From assembly GCA_964396965.1 (NCBI GenBank), contig CAYNGD010000007.1:1-64000 (forward strand): a stretch of DNA of 64,000 bases, written 5' to 3'. Positions 33,009 to 41,383 of the stretch are shown piece by piece. Position numbers and translations under genes: made by a program. This DNA is from JABMRW01 sp964396965 (lineage in GTDB: Bacteria; Chloroflexota; Dehalococcoidia; Dehalococcoidales; BS750m-G39). Under the pieces are notes generated by a model. That model saw only the letters and a list, made by a program, of their open reading frames with translations, ran no database searches and was not told the origin of the DNA. The first letter of the stretch is position 1. Each line of letters starts with the position of its first letter.

Positions 33009-34967
33009 CTATTTCTCAGTGAAGACCCCCCTGATGACTTTCCTATAGCGCTGGTATAGGTAGGCGCTGACCAGGAGAAGTATACCCAGGCCAACGAAGG
33101 CACCGATGCGATATCCCAGTTCCAGCTTGAAAACATCAAAGACGAAGACTTTACCAATAGCTACCACCAGCAGAGACAATGCGCCCAGACGCACGTAGCG
33201 CCAGCGTTTTACAATACCGATAACTAGTCCGATAACAGCGTAAAATGCCCAGACAGCTGTCAGCGACAGGTGCTGAGCGCTCTTGAGGCCTTCTCTTGCC
33301 GGCAGCTCTGCAGCTCTCAGGGCGCTGGAGAAATAATCCCAGACCTCAAAGCTCAGTAGCCAGATAGTGAAGAAGTTAGCGGCTATCAGAAGAACTGCGG
33401 CGCCTGCTTTACTTATCCCGGATATCCTGCTTCCTCGCAGCAGAAAATAACTGGCCACACAAAGGGCAGCAATACTTACAGCAAAGGCCAGGAAGCGCTC
33501 GTTCAGTACCGGCTGAAAGGTGCGCAAACTGACCGGGGTATCGAAAAAGAACAGGCGTATCACCACCGCGGAAAAAACAAGATAACTGTAGTAGCGGAAG
33601 ACGGGTATTTTCGCTCTGAAGGCCAGCCACATCAGCACCGCCCCTTCCGCGGCCCAGGCTACGGTGGTCCAGGCCTTATCGCCCAGCTGAATTGGCAGAG
33701 CCACGGTGAGAAAGACCAGAGCGATGCCCAGAGTAAACAAGCCAAGTCTGGCGCTCTCGGCCAGCCGCTTGAAAGCCAGGTAAGACACGGCACTGTAGAG
33801 TACAGCTATCAGGAAGACAAAGCCCCCCATCCACACCCGATAAACGTCCCACATCAAGCCGAGGCTTATACCAAAGTAAGCGGCGGCATTAATCATCATC
33901 AGGGTAAAGTCAAAAGCCTGAGGAGCACGACGCCAGATGATGTGGAAGACAGTTGTGGCACCGACGAAGATGAGAAAGATTATGGTCATGCCTGTCTCGG
34001 CAATGGCAACGTTAATATATCTCTCAAACTCACCGTGCCAGACGCCGAAGGCTATCAGTGAGCCGAACAGCGCCAGCAGGGTAAACCAGCGCCAGTTGCG
34101 AAAGCTGGATAAGATAAGGACACCGATGTCAACTAGAATGACATAGGCCAGCAGCTGAATGGCCTGACCTGTTCCGCTTGGCCCCCTTTCCCCAAAAGCA
34201 CCCAGAATAAAGGGGGCAATGAAGGCACCGAGGATGCCTATTATAGCCAGGGACATGGAATTATAGCCAAGTGCCAGGACTGCCGAGCCAATACTAACCA
34301 GAAACAGGAAGACAAAGGCTACGTAGAAGTGAACTAGGTCATAGATGGCGAAGGAGGCGAAGATAGAGAGGTAAAGGACCGCTATACCACCACCGCTGAG
34401 GACCTGGGTTAAGACCGGATAGCGTTTTCTCCAGTAATAACCAGTCCCGAGCATAGCCAGGCCGATGATAACGCCCAGAATAACCCGCCCGGTGGGACCG
34501 AGCCAATTATTATCAAAGGCGAATTTGAGGAAAAAGCCTATACCAATGATAAGGGCAAGGACGCCTATCCGCGCCAGCCAGCTGCCGCCCAAAATCTGCT
34601 CCCACTCACCCTTCTTGGCTTTAGGTGGCTTAACCTTAGGCGGCTTGGCTTCAGGTACCGGAGCTTTCTCTACAACTGGTGGGACTATCTCCTGAATTGG
34701 CTCTACCCGAACTGGCTCCGGTGGAGGTGTGGGCACAGCTGCCGCCTCGGGCGGAGGTGTGCTTATCCCCTGCCTGCCCTCCAGGTCCATCAAACGGCCG
34801 TTCATTATGATAATCAGGTCCCGCAGGCGGCGCACCTCTTCCCGAAGTGCCTTTAGTTCCTGAGAGTCTTCAGCTTTAGGCTCCTCAGTTTTCAGCAGGG
34901 GAGCACCACAGAATATGCAGAAGCGGGCGTTTGGCTGGTTATCCCGGTTACACTTGGGACACAGCAT
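33009..34967 (-). CDS. DUF2339 polytopic membrane protein with zinc ribbon
   Basis: A 652-residue protein. It opens with a C4 zinc ribbon (CPKCNRDNQPNARFCIFCG), then a coiled-coil segment (residues about 35-70), a proline-rich linker, and from about residue 135 a very long series of hydrophobic helices as in DUF2339. The ATG at 34967 is chosen since AAGGAGG lies six bases upstream; an in-frame start at 35000 would lie deep in the previous gene. It overlaps the RDD gene by 20 bases, so the two are co-translated. The family function is not established. Confidence 0.85.
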   Translation of the reverse strand: MLCPKCNRDNQPNARFCIFCGAPLLKTEEPKAEDSQELKALREEVRRLRDLIIIMNGRLMDLEGRQGISTPPPEAAAVPTPPPEPVRVEPIQEIVPPVVEKAPVPEAKPPKVKPPKAKKGEWEQILGGSWLARIGVLALIIGIGFFLKFAFDNNWLGPTGRVILGVIIGLAMLGTGYYWRKRYPVLTQVLSGGGIAVLYLSIFASFAIYDLVHFYVAFVFLFLVSIGSAVLALGYNSMSLAIIGILGAFIAPFILGAFGERGPSGTGQAIQLLAYVILVDIGVLILSSFRNWRWFTLLALFGSLIAFGVWHGEFERYINVAIAETGMTIIFLIFVGATTVFHIIWRRAPQAFDFTLMMINAAAYFGISLGLMWDVYRVWMGGFVFLIAVLYSAVSYLAFKRLAESARLGLFTLGIALVFLTVALPIQLGDKAWTTVAWAAEGAVLMWLAFRAKIPVFRYYSYLVFSAVVIRLFFFDTPVSLRTFQPVLNERFLAFAVSIAALCVASYFLLRGSRISGISKAGAAVLLIAANFFTIWLLSFEVWDYFSSALRAAELPAREGLKSAQHLSLTAVWAFYAVIGLVIGIVKRWRYVRLGALSLLVVAIGKVFVFDVFKLELGYRIGAFVGLGILLLVSAYLYQRYRKVIRGVFTEK

Positions 34968-35529
34968 GGTTAGCCTCCTTGCTCTCTTTTGCTCTTGCAT
35001 TTACCACATAGGTGCTGGCAATCTTGTCATGCCAGCCCTGTTTCTGTTTATCCCAGATGACCCATAGAAATCCCAGGTATATCGCAATGGTGGATAGAAT
35101 CTTGCCCGGTATCTCCCGCAGGGCGGCGCGGCCCAACCCGGGCACGGAACCAGTAGCGTTGAACACTTTAATGCCAACCGCCATCTTGCCCAGGGTCTGC
35201 CCTTTGAGTCCGGTGAAAAGCCAATAATAAAGCCAGGGTAGTGCTAAAACAGTAAACAAAATTGATGGAACATGCTCAAAGCTAGCAACTATGAAGGTGA
35301 TAACCGAAAGCGCCAGATAATCTATAATCAGCGCCGCCAAACGTATCCAGAAGCCCATGTATTCAACGGCTGCCCCTGGTGCGGCTGGTTCAACACCCCG
35401 TGCTACCGCCGGGGCAGGTGGCTCAATAGTAGTCGCCAAACTTGAGCCGCAGTTGGCGCAGAAGCGCGCTTCAGGAGGATTATCATACCCACAACTTTTG
35501 CACCGCAACGATGCCATACCCCCTGACAC
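34948..35529 (-). CDS. RDD-family membrane protein with zinc ribbon
   Basis: A protein of up to 193 residues, with an N-terminal C4 zinc ribbon (CKSCGYDNPPEARFCANCG) and an RDD domain of three membrane helices (IRLAALIIDYLALS, GQTLGKMAVGIKVF, IWDKQKQGWHDKIASTYVV). RDD domains are membrane modules of uncertain role, some linked to ion transport. The GTG at 35529 or the ATG at 35517 could be the start, and neither has a well-spaced ribosome site. The next gene also begins with a zinc ribbon, so the pair may act together. Confidence 0.83.
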   Translation of the reverse strand: MSGGMASLRCKSCGYDNPPEARFCANCGSSLATTIEPPAPAVARGVEPAAPGAAVEYMGFWIRLAALIIDYLALSVITFIVASFEHVPSILFTVLALPWLYYWLFTGLKGQTLGKMAVGIKVFNATGSVPGLGRAALREIPGKILSTIAIYLGFLWVIWDKQKQGWHDKIASTYVVNARAKESKEANHAVSQV

Positions 35530-35607
35530 TCAGTGCTCTAAGAATATGCCTGTTTGCCTAGTTGTCAAATTGGGCGGCCTACCAGGATTATGGTGGCGTT
35601 GTGCCAT

Positions 35608-36366
35608 TCAGCCCAAGTATTTTGCAAACCAGCCAAAGATCCGGCTGTTTCTGTCCGGTCTGTTATTATTAAGGCCATGGTCTCCTCCGGGATAGACCTT
35701 CAACTCAAAAGTCTTCCCCAGCTCTTCCAGTTTTTCGGCCAGTTTTTTCGCCTGTGTAACATCCACTCTCCAGTCAGCTCCGCCGTGGAGTATCAGCACC
35801 GGGATATCTATCTTTTCCGGCCAGAAGTAGGCGGACCGTTTCTGATACTCTGCTTCTTTTTCTTCTGGAGTTCCCCCAATCAATTCTATACAGACCTGTT
35901 TCATCTCCTCTTCACGTTCATTGTACATCTGTATCAAGTCAGTGACTCCACCGACTACTGCAGCAGCTTTAATCTTGTCGGTTATTGATATGGCAATATA
36001 GGTCATCATGCCACCTCGGGAATAGCCCAGCATCACTATCTTCTCAGGGGTAACAAACGGCAGGCTTTCGGCCAAAGGTATCAAATTTAGCACATCATCT
36101 ATGTCGCTACCGCCAAATTCTTCTCTTCCCTGGCCTCCATCATTCCCTCGATATTGAGAAGCGACAACCACATACCCGTTCGACGAGAGGTAAGGCAAAT
36201 ATATTGATAAGTCGGTGCCTTCGATTTTACCAAACTCGCGATTCCCGCCGCGATTGTAGATTAGTACTGGATACTCAACATCATTCCCTTTCGGCTTTAC
36301 CACAAAGCCCACTACCTCCAATCCGTCACTCAGGTACCCTATTCTATAAGCCTCCACCTTTTCCAT
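35608..36366 (-). CDS. Alpha/beta hydrolase, S9 peptidase-like (possibly split from 36421)
   Basis: A hydrolase of at least 252 residues. It has the nucleophile elbow GYSRGG (serine near residue 127), an acid in HGGADWRV and the base in GGDHGL, the pattern of prolyl-oligopeptidase-type esterases or peptidases. The ATG at 36366 has no ribosome site. The same frame stays open upstream for 18 codons (DSDGLIVTFEPVEIESTY) to the TAG that ends the lipoprotein gene. These codons fit the usual N-terminus of the family. The hydrolase may therefore once have been, or still be, the second half of one secreted lipoprotein. Confidence 0.82.
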   Translation of the reverse strand: MEKVEAYRIGYLSDGLEVVGFVVKPKGNDVEYPVLIYNRGGNREFGKIEGTDLSIYLPYLSSNGYVVVASQYRGNDGGQGREEFGGSDIDDVLNLIPLAESLPFVTPEKIVMLGYSRGGMMTYIAISITDKIKAAAVVGGVTDLIQMYNEREEEMKQVCIELIGGTPEEKEAEYQKRSAYFWPEKIDIPVLILHGGADWRVDVTQAKKLAEKLEELGKTFELKVYPGGDHGLNNNRPDRNSRIFGWFAKYLG

Positions 36367-36420
36367 ATAAGTGGACTCAATTTCTACTGGTTCGAAAGTG
36401 ACTATTAACCCATCGGAGTC

Positions 36421-36888
36421 CTATAGTGAAGCCAAGCTTTGACCCAGGCAGACCTCTCTAATTACTCGAAAGTTTGCCGTTTGGCCGCCAACATCCAAAT
36501 CGTAAATGCCGGCAGTGCCCCCTACCAAATCAAAGGTCACCATCTCGCTGGCTCCAGCGCTTATGCGGACATCTTCCTTAGCTTCTTCAATGCCGTTAAT
36601 CTTTAGCACCGCGGTGTACACCCCATCGGCCTCGCCGATATTGGTGACCCCTGCGCTCACCATGAAAGGTTCTCCCTCGACGACTGCAACCGATGCAATT
36701 TCTACAGAGTCAACCTGAAACTCTGCTTCTGCCGTCTCTTCGGGTGGGGGTGGCACTACTTCTTCCTCTGGAGGGGACACCTCTTCCTCTGGCGGTGGTA
36801 GTGCTGCTTGCTGCTGGCAGCTGAGTACCAGAGCCACCTGTAGGCAACCAAGCAGGATTATGATAGATAGTAGGACTACTTTCTTCAT
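36421..36888 (-). CDS. Lipoprotein with CARDB-like domain (in frame with next gene)
   Basis: A 155-residue exported protein: a signal peptide with lipobox LVLSC (residues about 20-24), a low-complexity Pro/Glu linker (residues 30-55), and a CARDB-like beta domain (EIASVAVVEGEPFMVSAGVT, TNIGEADG). CARDB domains are adhesion or spacer modules in secreted proteins. AGGAGG precedes the ATG. It ends with TAG, after which the same frame continues directly into the hydrolase at 36366. An intrinsic terminator sits in its leader and a dyad-containing promoter lies upstream. Confidence 0.82.
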   Translation of the reverse strand: MKKVVLLSIIILLGCLQVALVLSCQQQAALPPPEEEVSPPEEEVVPPPPEETAEAEFQVDSVEIASVAVVEGEPFMVSAGVTNIGEADGVYTAVLKINGIEEAKEDVRISAGASEMVTFDLVGGTAGIYDLDVGGQTANFRVIREVCLGQSLASL

Positions 36889-36913
36889 TGGCCAGACCTC
36901 CTGGTTTATTTAA

Positions 36914-36960
36914 CAAAAAAAGGCGGCGGCCACTACTATTTAGCAGTCCGCTGCCTTTTA
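36914..36960 (-). terminator. Intrinsic terminator in the lipoprotein leader
   Basis: Leftward, the arm AAAGGCAGCGG pairs with CCGCCGCCTTT with one mismatch, and a run of seven T follows. It ends about 25 bases before the AGGAGG of the gene at 36888. As the likely promoter is at 37053, this hairpin would stop transcription before the gene unless relieved. A second copy of the left arm, AAAAGGCGG, occurs further upstream at about 36986-36994 and could compete for the same right arm. Confidence 0.65.
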
Positions 36961-37052
36961 CTAACCTACTCAGCGTACAAAATACCGCCTTTTGCTTAGT
37001 TTGATATAAAATTACATCATTTCACATATGAACATAACATCCTGTGGGTCGC

Positions 37053-37081
37053 ATTCTAAGGGTTCGTTTATGAATTGTCAA
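37053..37081 (-). promoter_or_regulatory. Leftward promoter with embedded dyad, second copy
   Basis: Leftward, TTGACA (37081-37076), a 17-base spacer and TAGAAT (37058-37053). The spacer carries TTCATAAACGAA (37074-37063), one base different from the dyad at 32280-32291. Around it, about 23 bases match the other copy at 21 positions and the similarity continues past the -10 box. It points at the lipoprotein gene and its leader terminator. Confidence 0.65.
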
Positions 37082-37608
37082 TACCTCGAATAAAAATGCG
37101 TCACCCAGGCGTACAAACGTAACAATCAGCCCTAGGGAAATAGAATACAAGCCATTTTGTGTCACCCTCACAGAAAGACGACCTAGCCCAAAATCGAGGC
37201 TAAAGTGGGCGGTAGAGGACATGATTCGGTATCTGGATCCAAGCTAGTATACAGATAGTAACCCCAATCACAAGCAGTATTACACCCAATATATGTAAAA
37301 CTAGGGCAAATGAGTTTATTTTCAGTAGTAATTAGCTGGATATATGGTCATTCCGGTCTCGATTGCCAACACAAAACACTATCAACTATAACCTGGTAAT
37401 ATTGACATCTCATACAAGGTATGATATATCAAGGTACGATATAACTCGTAGTCCCCGAAGAAGCCACACTTAAATCGTGAATACGTTTTAAAAGGGAGGT
37501 GAATTTGATATTCTGATCTAGTTGATTCGTGTAACCCCGATATATTTATTTATTTGCTGTAGCTAATTTCAGAGGAGCAAAGGTTAAAAATATTTTACGG
37601 AGTTTATT
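37082..37608. other. Intergenic region before the DUF169 operon
   Basis: An AT-rich non-coding stretch. Near 37215-37340 the minus strand encodes about 40 residues with a strongly hydrophobic core (VILLVIGVTICILAW), but no convincing start is seen. A possible rightward promoter is TTGACA (37402-37407), 17 bases, TATATC (37425-37430), overlapping a direct repeat CAAGGTAYGATATA (37415 and 37430). An isolated AAAGGGAGGTG ribosome-like site lies at about 37493. Confidence 0.4.
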
Positions 37609-38364
37609 ATGAAAAAATTGACGCAGGACCTTTCCATCTTCAACAAATTCAAGTTTAAGTATCCACCTGTAGGTGTCAGTTTCCTAGTTTCTAAACCAAA
37701 AGGAATAGAGCCGCTAGATAAAAGCATGCCTTTCTGTCAAATGATTAGAGAAGCACAGGAAAGAGGAAAGCCTTTTTATTTCACTAAAGAGAATGAGGAC
37801 TGCTTCGGAGCAATGGTACTGGGAATGATGGATATGCCGCCATTCGCCGAGGCCGGACTGCTGGGAGCGGGATTTGAAATATTTCAGGATGCGCGGGCTA
37901 ACAGGAGACTTTATCAAGACCTCCCTAAATTACCGAAAGGTACGGTTAACTACGTCGTTCTGGCCCCGTTAGACAAACTGACATTCGAGCCGGACCTCTT
38001 AATCATTATGGCTACTACCAAGCAGGCAGAGATTGTGCTGCGGGCGATGTCCTATTCGACCGGCGAGCTGTGGGAATCCAAGAAAACAGGTGTACTGGGA
38101 TGTGCCTGGCTTTACGTCTATCCCTATCTAAGCGGCAAGGTCAACTACTTTCCTACCGGCATGTCCTTCGGTATGATAGCGCACGAGGTATTCCCGGAGG
38201 GATGGATATTGATATCCATCCCCTATGACTGGATACCGACTATAGTACAGAACCTGAAGGAAATGAAATGGGAACTACCGTCATACACAGATGGTAGGGA
38301 AAAATTTCTGAAAAGAAAAGGAAGAGTGATGGCAGAAGCTGTCAAAGAAACCCAGAATCCCTAA
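37609..38364 (+). CDS. DUF169-family protein
   Basis: A 251-residue protein of the DUF169 family, recognised by the PPVGVSFL opening, conserved cysteines (PFCQMI near residue 43, EDCFGAMVLGM near residue 65) and the GCAWLYVYPY stretch near residue 170. The function is unknown. Family members are common in methanogens and anaerobic bacteria near redox and Fe-S genes. It is followed 23 bases later by an Fe-S protein with CCG domains, so the pair probably works together. No signal peptide or membrane segment is seen. Confidence 0.82.
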   Translation: MKKLTQDLSIFNKFKFKYPPVGVSFLVSKPKGIEPLDKSMPFCQMIREAQERGKPFYFTKENEDCFGAMVLGMMDMPPFAEAGLLGAGFEIFQDARANRRLYQDLPKLPKGTVNYVVLAPLDKLTFEPDLLIIMATTKQAEIVLRAMSYSTGELWESKKTGVLGCAWLYVYPYLSGKVNYFPTGMSFGMIAHEVFPEGWILISIPYDWIPTIVQNLKEMKWELPSYTDGREKFLKRKGRVMAEAVKETQNP

Positions 38365-38387
38365 ATTTGGCAGAAAGGAGACGAACA

Positions 38388-39680
38388 GTGTCCGAGAGAA
38401 AGTACCCCTCACTCGAGGAAAGTTATAACGACGTCGTCCGTCGGGCGATAGAGGAATGTATTCTCTGCGGTGACTGTGTGAGTGATTGCCTGAGTTTTCC
38501 GTTTACTGAGCTAAAGGATAAAGACCCGACGGATATTATAGAAAAGATGATTGATTTCTTAAAAGAAGGGACTTTATCGGAAGAAGTCTACCTCAAGGCT
38601 TTCGGCTGTGCCGGATGTGGCTACTGTTCCGATATTTGCCCTCAGGGAATTGACCCCCTGCTGCTCCATGAAGCCATCAAGATTGAGTTGCTTAAACATG
38701 GGGAAAAGCCGCCCGAAGCGATGAACTTCGTTGTTCCCGGCCAGAGGATGAGCCTATATGAAATTCTGGCGGCTCTTCAGACCAAGCCTGCCGAGGTTAG
38801 GTGGTTAAAAAGAATACCCCCCAAGCCGAAAAAGACGGAAAATGTGGTGTTTCTGGGGTGTTCTCCTCAGACGCTCCCGCATAACATATTCGCCTTCTTA
38901 GATATCCTTGAAAGAATGGGGGTTGATTCGGTTACCCTGGGGGGAGGGGAACTCTGCTGCGGCACCATTTTTTGCCCTGCGGGCGGTAAGGTCAAAGAGT
39001 CAGAGGAGAAGGCACGGGAGTTAGTCGCGGCACTTAAAGCCTTTTCTCCGAAGAAGATTATCCTTGTCTGTACCGGTTGTTATCGTCAGTTTACCGAGTT
39101 CTTTCCCAGCTTTCTCGAGCTGGATTTTGAGGTCCAATTCTATACCCAGTTCCTGAACGAAAACCTGGGGAAGATAAAGTTTGTCAAACCCCTGGGTAAA
39201 ACGGTAACCCTCCATGAGTCCTGCATGACTCGGCGCACCAAAGCCACTGAACCGGCAATAAAGCTACTCAAGGCTATTCCGGGGTTGAAGCTGCTGGAAA
39301 GGGAAAATAAGGAGGAAGACCTCTGCTGCGGGGGACTGGCCAACATGACCAATCCTCCGCTGGGTCAGAAGTTGGGGCAAATTATGGTGGAAGAGACCAT
39401 AAAAATCGGCGCTGACTATATTGCCAATACCTGTCCATTCTGCGCCCTGGCTTTCTATCCGTACCTGAGGCGATATTCATTCAAGGTGAAGGACATTAGC
39501 TCCATAATTAACGAGTCCATGGGAGGCAAGGAGTACGAGGATAAATTAGAGAAATACTGGCGGTGTAAAAGCGTTGACGAGCTAATAGAAAAATCGAGGG
39601 ATAACTTTGAGGCCAATGGCTACAAGGAAGAGGAAATGAGGCACGTACTGCCTCTTCTTTTCGGCTTTGCTGGCCCGTAA
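38388..39680 (+). CDS. HdrC/GlpC-like Fe-S oxidoreductase with CCG domains
   Basis: A 430-residue cytoplasmic protein. The N-terminus has two 4Fe-4S motifs (CILCGDCVSDC and CAGCGYCSDICP). The rest has two CCG-type domains with GCSPQ, CCGTIFC, CTGCY, HESC, CCGGLAN and CPFC. This is the heterodisulfide reductase-like or lactate/glycolate oxidase-like layout. The GTG at 38388 is chosen because AAAGGAG lies seven bases upstream. Its electron partner is not obvious. The upstream DUF169 protein is the likely co-worker. Confidence 0.85.
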   Translation: MSERKYPSLEESYNDVVRRAIEECILCGDCVSDCLSFPFTELKDKDPTDIIEKMIDFLKEGTLSEEVYLKAFGCAGCGYCSDICPQGIDPLLLHEAIKIELLKHGEKPPEAMNFVVPGQRMSLYEILAALQTKPAEVRWLKRIPPKPKKTENVVFLGCSPQTLPHNIFAFLDILERMGVDSVTLGGGELCCGTIFCPAGGKVKESEEKARELVAALKAFSPKKIILVCTGCYRQFTEFFPSFLELDFEVQFYTQFLNENLGKIKFVKPLGKTVTLHESCMTRRTKATEPAIKLLKAIPGLKLLERENKEEDLCCGGLANMTNPPLGQKLGQIMVEETIKIGADYIANTCPFCALAFYPYLRRYSFKVKDISSIINESMGGKEYEDKLEKYWRCKSVDELIEKSRDNFEANGYKEEEMRHVLPLLFGFAGP

Positions 39681-39872
39681 AGAAGACACGATAGGCTTTA
39701 ATTAATTTACGGCTGACTTGGCATGACTTGGCCAACGCTCATATCCTGTTCGGGGAGGAAGTCTATTAATATCAACCAAACAATATTTATTTCATGAATA
39801 CACTGTTTAAGGAGGGACTATGTAAGGAAAGCAAACTGGATAACTGGGAATCTTACCAAAGGAGGAAAAATA

Positions 39873-41219
39873 GTGAAAAGGCCTCTTATCTTGTTGATAG
39901 CTGCGCTGGCCGGCGTTCTAATCGCCAGCGGTTGCCCTAAACCGACATCTGAAATCCCCACGGAAATTCGGATAGGCGATACTGTATCCTATACGGGGGC
40001 TTACGCATCTTTCGGCCTTGGTTCATTTGGGGTGCAAGCGGCTGTTGATGATATCAACGCACAGGGTGGAATATACGTAAAGGAGTATGATAAGAAAATA
40101 CCTGTCAGATGGATAACCGTCGATTGCGAAAGCGACCCGCTCAAGGTAGCGCCTCTTACCGAAGACCTGATTCTCCGCGATAAGGTGCAATTTCTTGGGA
40201 TGCATCTGGAGGTGCCAACTATACGCCAGGGTACGGCTATGATGGCTGAAAAGTACAAGATACCAGCCGTTTTTGGAGTGGGCCCTCTTGAATCCTGGAT
40301 GGAAATTAAGAAATCAGCTAATGCGGAGTGGAAATATAGCTGGGTGTTTGGTTTTGATATGGGCACCCCGTTTCCAGCGGGAGATTTTCGGGAAGGCAAC
40401 CCGGGATACCAGTTCGTACCGACAATTTTCGGCGCGCTGCAATCTGCTACTGCCCAGACCAACAAGAAAATGGCTTGTTTTGCCCTGGATGATGCCGACG
40501 GCAGAGCTTGGTACACGGTATTTACCGGGCTTTCAATACAGCAAGGTTATGACTGTTACCGTGCCGCAGACCAATTTGGCATATATCCTGGGGGGACTAC
40601 CGATTTCTCGCCCCTAATAGAGGAGTGGAAGAACGCAGGCTGCGATATACTCTGGGGTAACTGCCCCGGGCCTGATTTTGGGATAATTTTGAGACAATGT
40701 AAAGCGCAAGGCTTTGAGCCTAAGGTAGTTTTCGCTACCAGGGCGGCAGACTACTATGCTGATATAACAGCTTGGGGCGGAGATTTGCCGAACGGCGTCT
40801 ATATGGAAAGCTGGTTTGTCCGAAATCCAAAAACTATAAATGACCCCGGCATTGGTGATACAACCACTGAATCGCTGGCGGAAAGATGGTATCAAAAGAC
40901 AGGACAGCTGTATGAGGGAAGCGGCATAGGCTGGGAATATATGGGAGCACAAATACTATTTAACGCCATTGAAAAAGCCGGCACGCTTGACGCAGACGCA
41001 GTCAATAAGGCTTTAAGTGAAACCGACTTCATGTCAATGGATGGGGGACGTGTCGTTTTTAGTAATTTTGATGGTACCCATTTTCACGCGTGGCCGGTTG
41101 CCGTGGGACAGTGGCAAAAGACTGATAATCCATGGGTATGGGAACCGAAGACAGTCTTTTCCTTAAACGACGTCTATGTGCCAACGGCTGAACAGATATT
41201 CCCCAAGCCTTGGGACTAA
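39873..41219 (+). CDS. Orphan ABC solute-binding lipoprotein, Leu/Ile/Val type
   Basis: A 448-residue periplasmic-binding protein of the branched-chain amino-acid/urea class. It has a signal peptide with lipobox LIASGC (residues about 18-23) followed by IRIGDTVSYTGAYA, then a type I binding fold. The GTG start follows AAAGGAGG. No matching permease or ATPase genes lie nearby, so it either serves a transporter elsewhere or acts as a sensor. It lies about 190 bases after the Fe-S protein and is followed by a strong hairpin. Confidence 0.87.
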   Translation: MKRPLILLIAALAGVLIASGCPKPTSEIPTEIRIGDTVSYTGAYASFGLGSFGVQAAVDDINAQGGIYVKEYDKKIPVRWITVDCESDPLKVAPLTEDLILRDKVQFLGMHLEVPTIRQGTAMMAEKYKIPAVFGVGPLESWMEIKKSANAEWKYSWVFGFDMGTPFPAGDFREGNPGYQFVPTIFGALQSATAQTNKKMACFALDDADGRAWYTVFTGLSIQQGYDCYRAADQFGIYPGGTTDFSPLIEEWKNAGCDILWGNCPGPDFGIILRQCKAQGFEPKVVFATRAADYYADITAWGGDLPNGVYMESWFVRNPKTINDPGIGDTTTESLAERWYQKTGQLYEGSGIGWEYMGAQILFNAIEKAGTLDADAVNKALSETDFMSMDGGRVVFSNFDGTHFHAWPVAVGQWQKTDNPWVWEPKTVFSLNDVYVPTAEQIFPKPWD

Positions 41220-41383
41220 GCCAGATATGAGTAGATCAAGCAGGGTTTGGGTGACATACCCAAACCCTGCTTGATGCAATCGAAAGCGCCACCGGCAAGA
41301 ACTACAATCAGAGCCACTGCCAGACCTACATAGGGTATCAGAACCGAGGTCTTATTTATTGGGTAGACCGTACCGCCCACCAC
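41216..41383 (-). other. Small membrane-peptide frame, C-terminal anchor-like
   Basis: Leftward from GTG at 41383 a frame of 55 residues begins VVGGTVYPINKTSVLIPYVG and continues with a hydrophobic helix. This resembles the C-terminal anchoring tail of Chloroflexota surface proteins (VGG-x-VYP-x-NK, then a helix), but no surface-protein body is joined to it. It starts just after the ABC permease stop and runs through the hairpin to overlap the end of the opposite gene. It is more likely a stranded gene tail than a gene. Confidence 0.3.
41235..41275 (+). terminator. 18-bp perfect hairpin after the solute-binding gene
   Basis: Bases 41235-41252 and 41258-41275 are perfect reverse complements with a five-base loop, 15 bases after the stop of the gene ending at 41219. 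There is no T run, as with the hairpin at 71-114. It lies between convergent genes and may serve both. Confidence 0.65.

Noticed and set aside
37022..37222. A 66-codon minus-strand open frame in the region upstream of the DUF169 genes.
   Set aside because: It covers the dyad promoter at 37053-37081, lacks a ribosome site and resembles no family.
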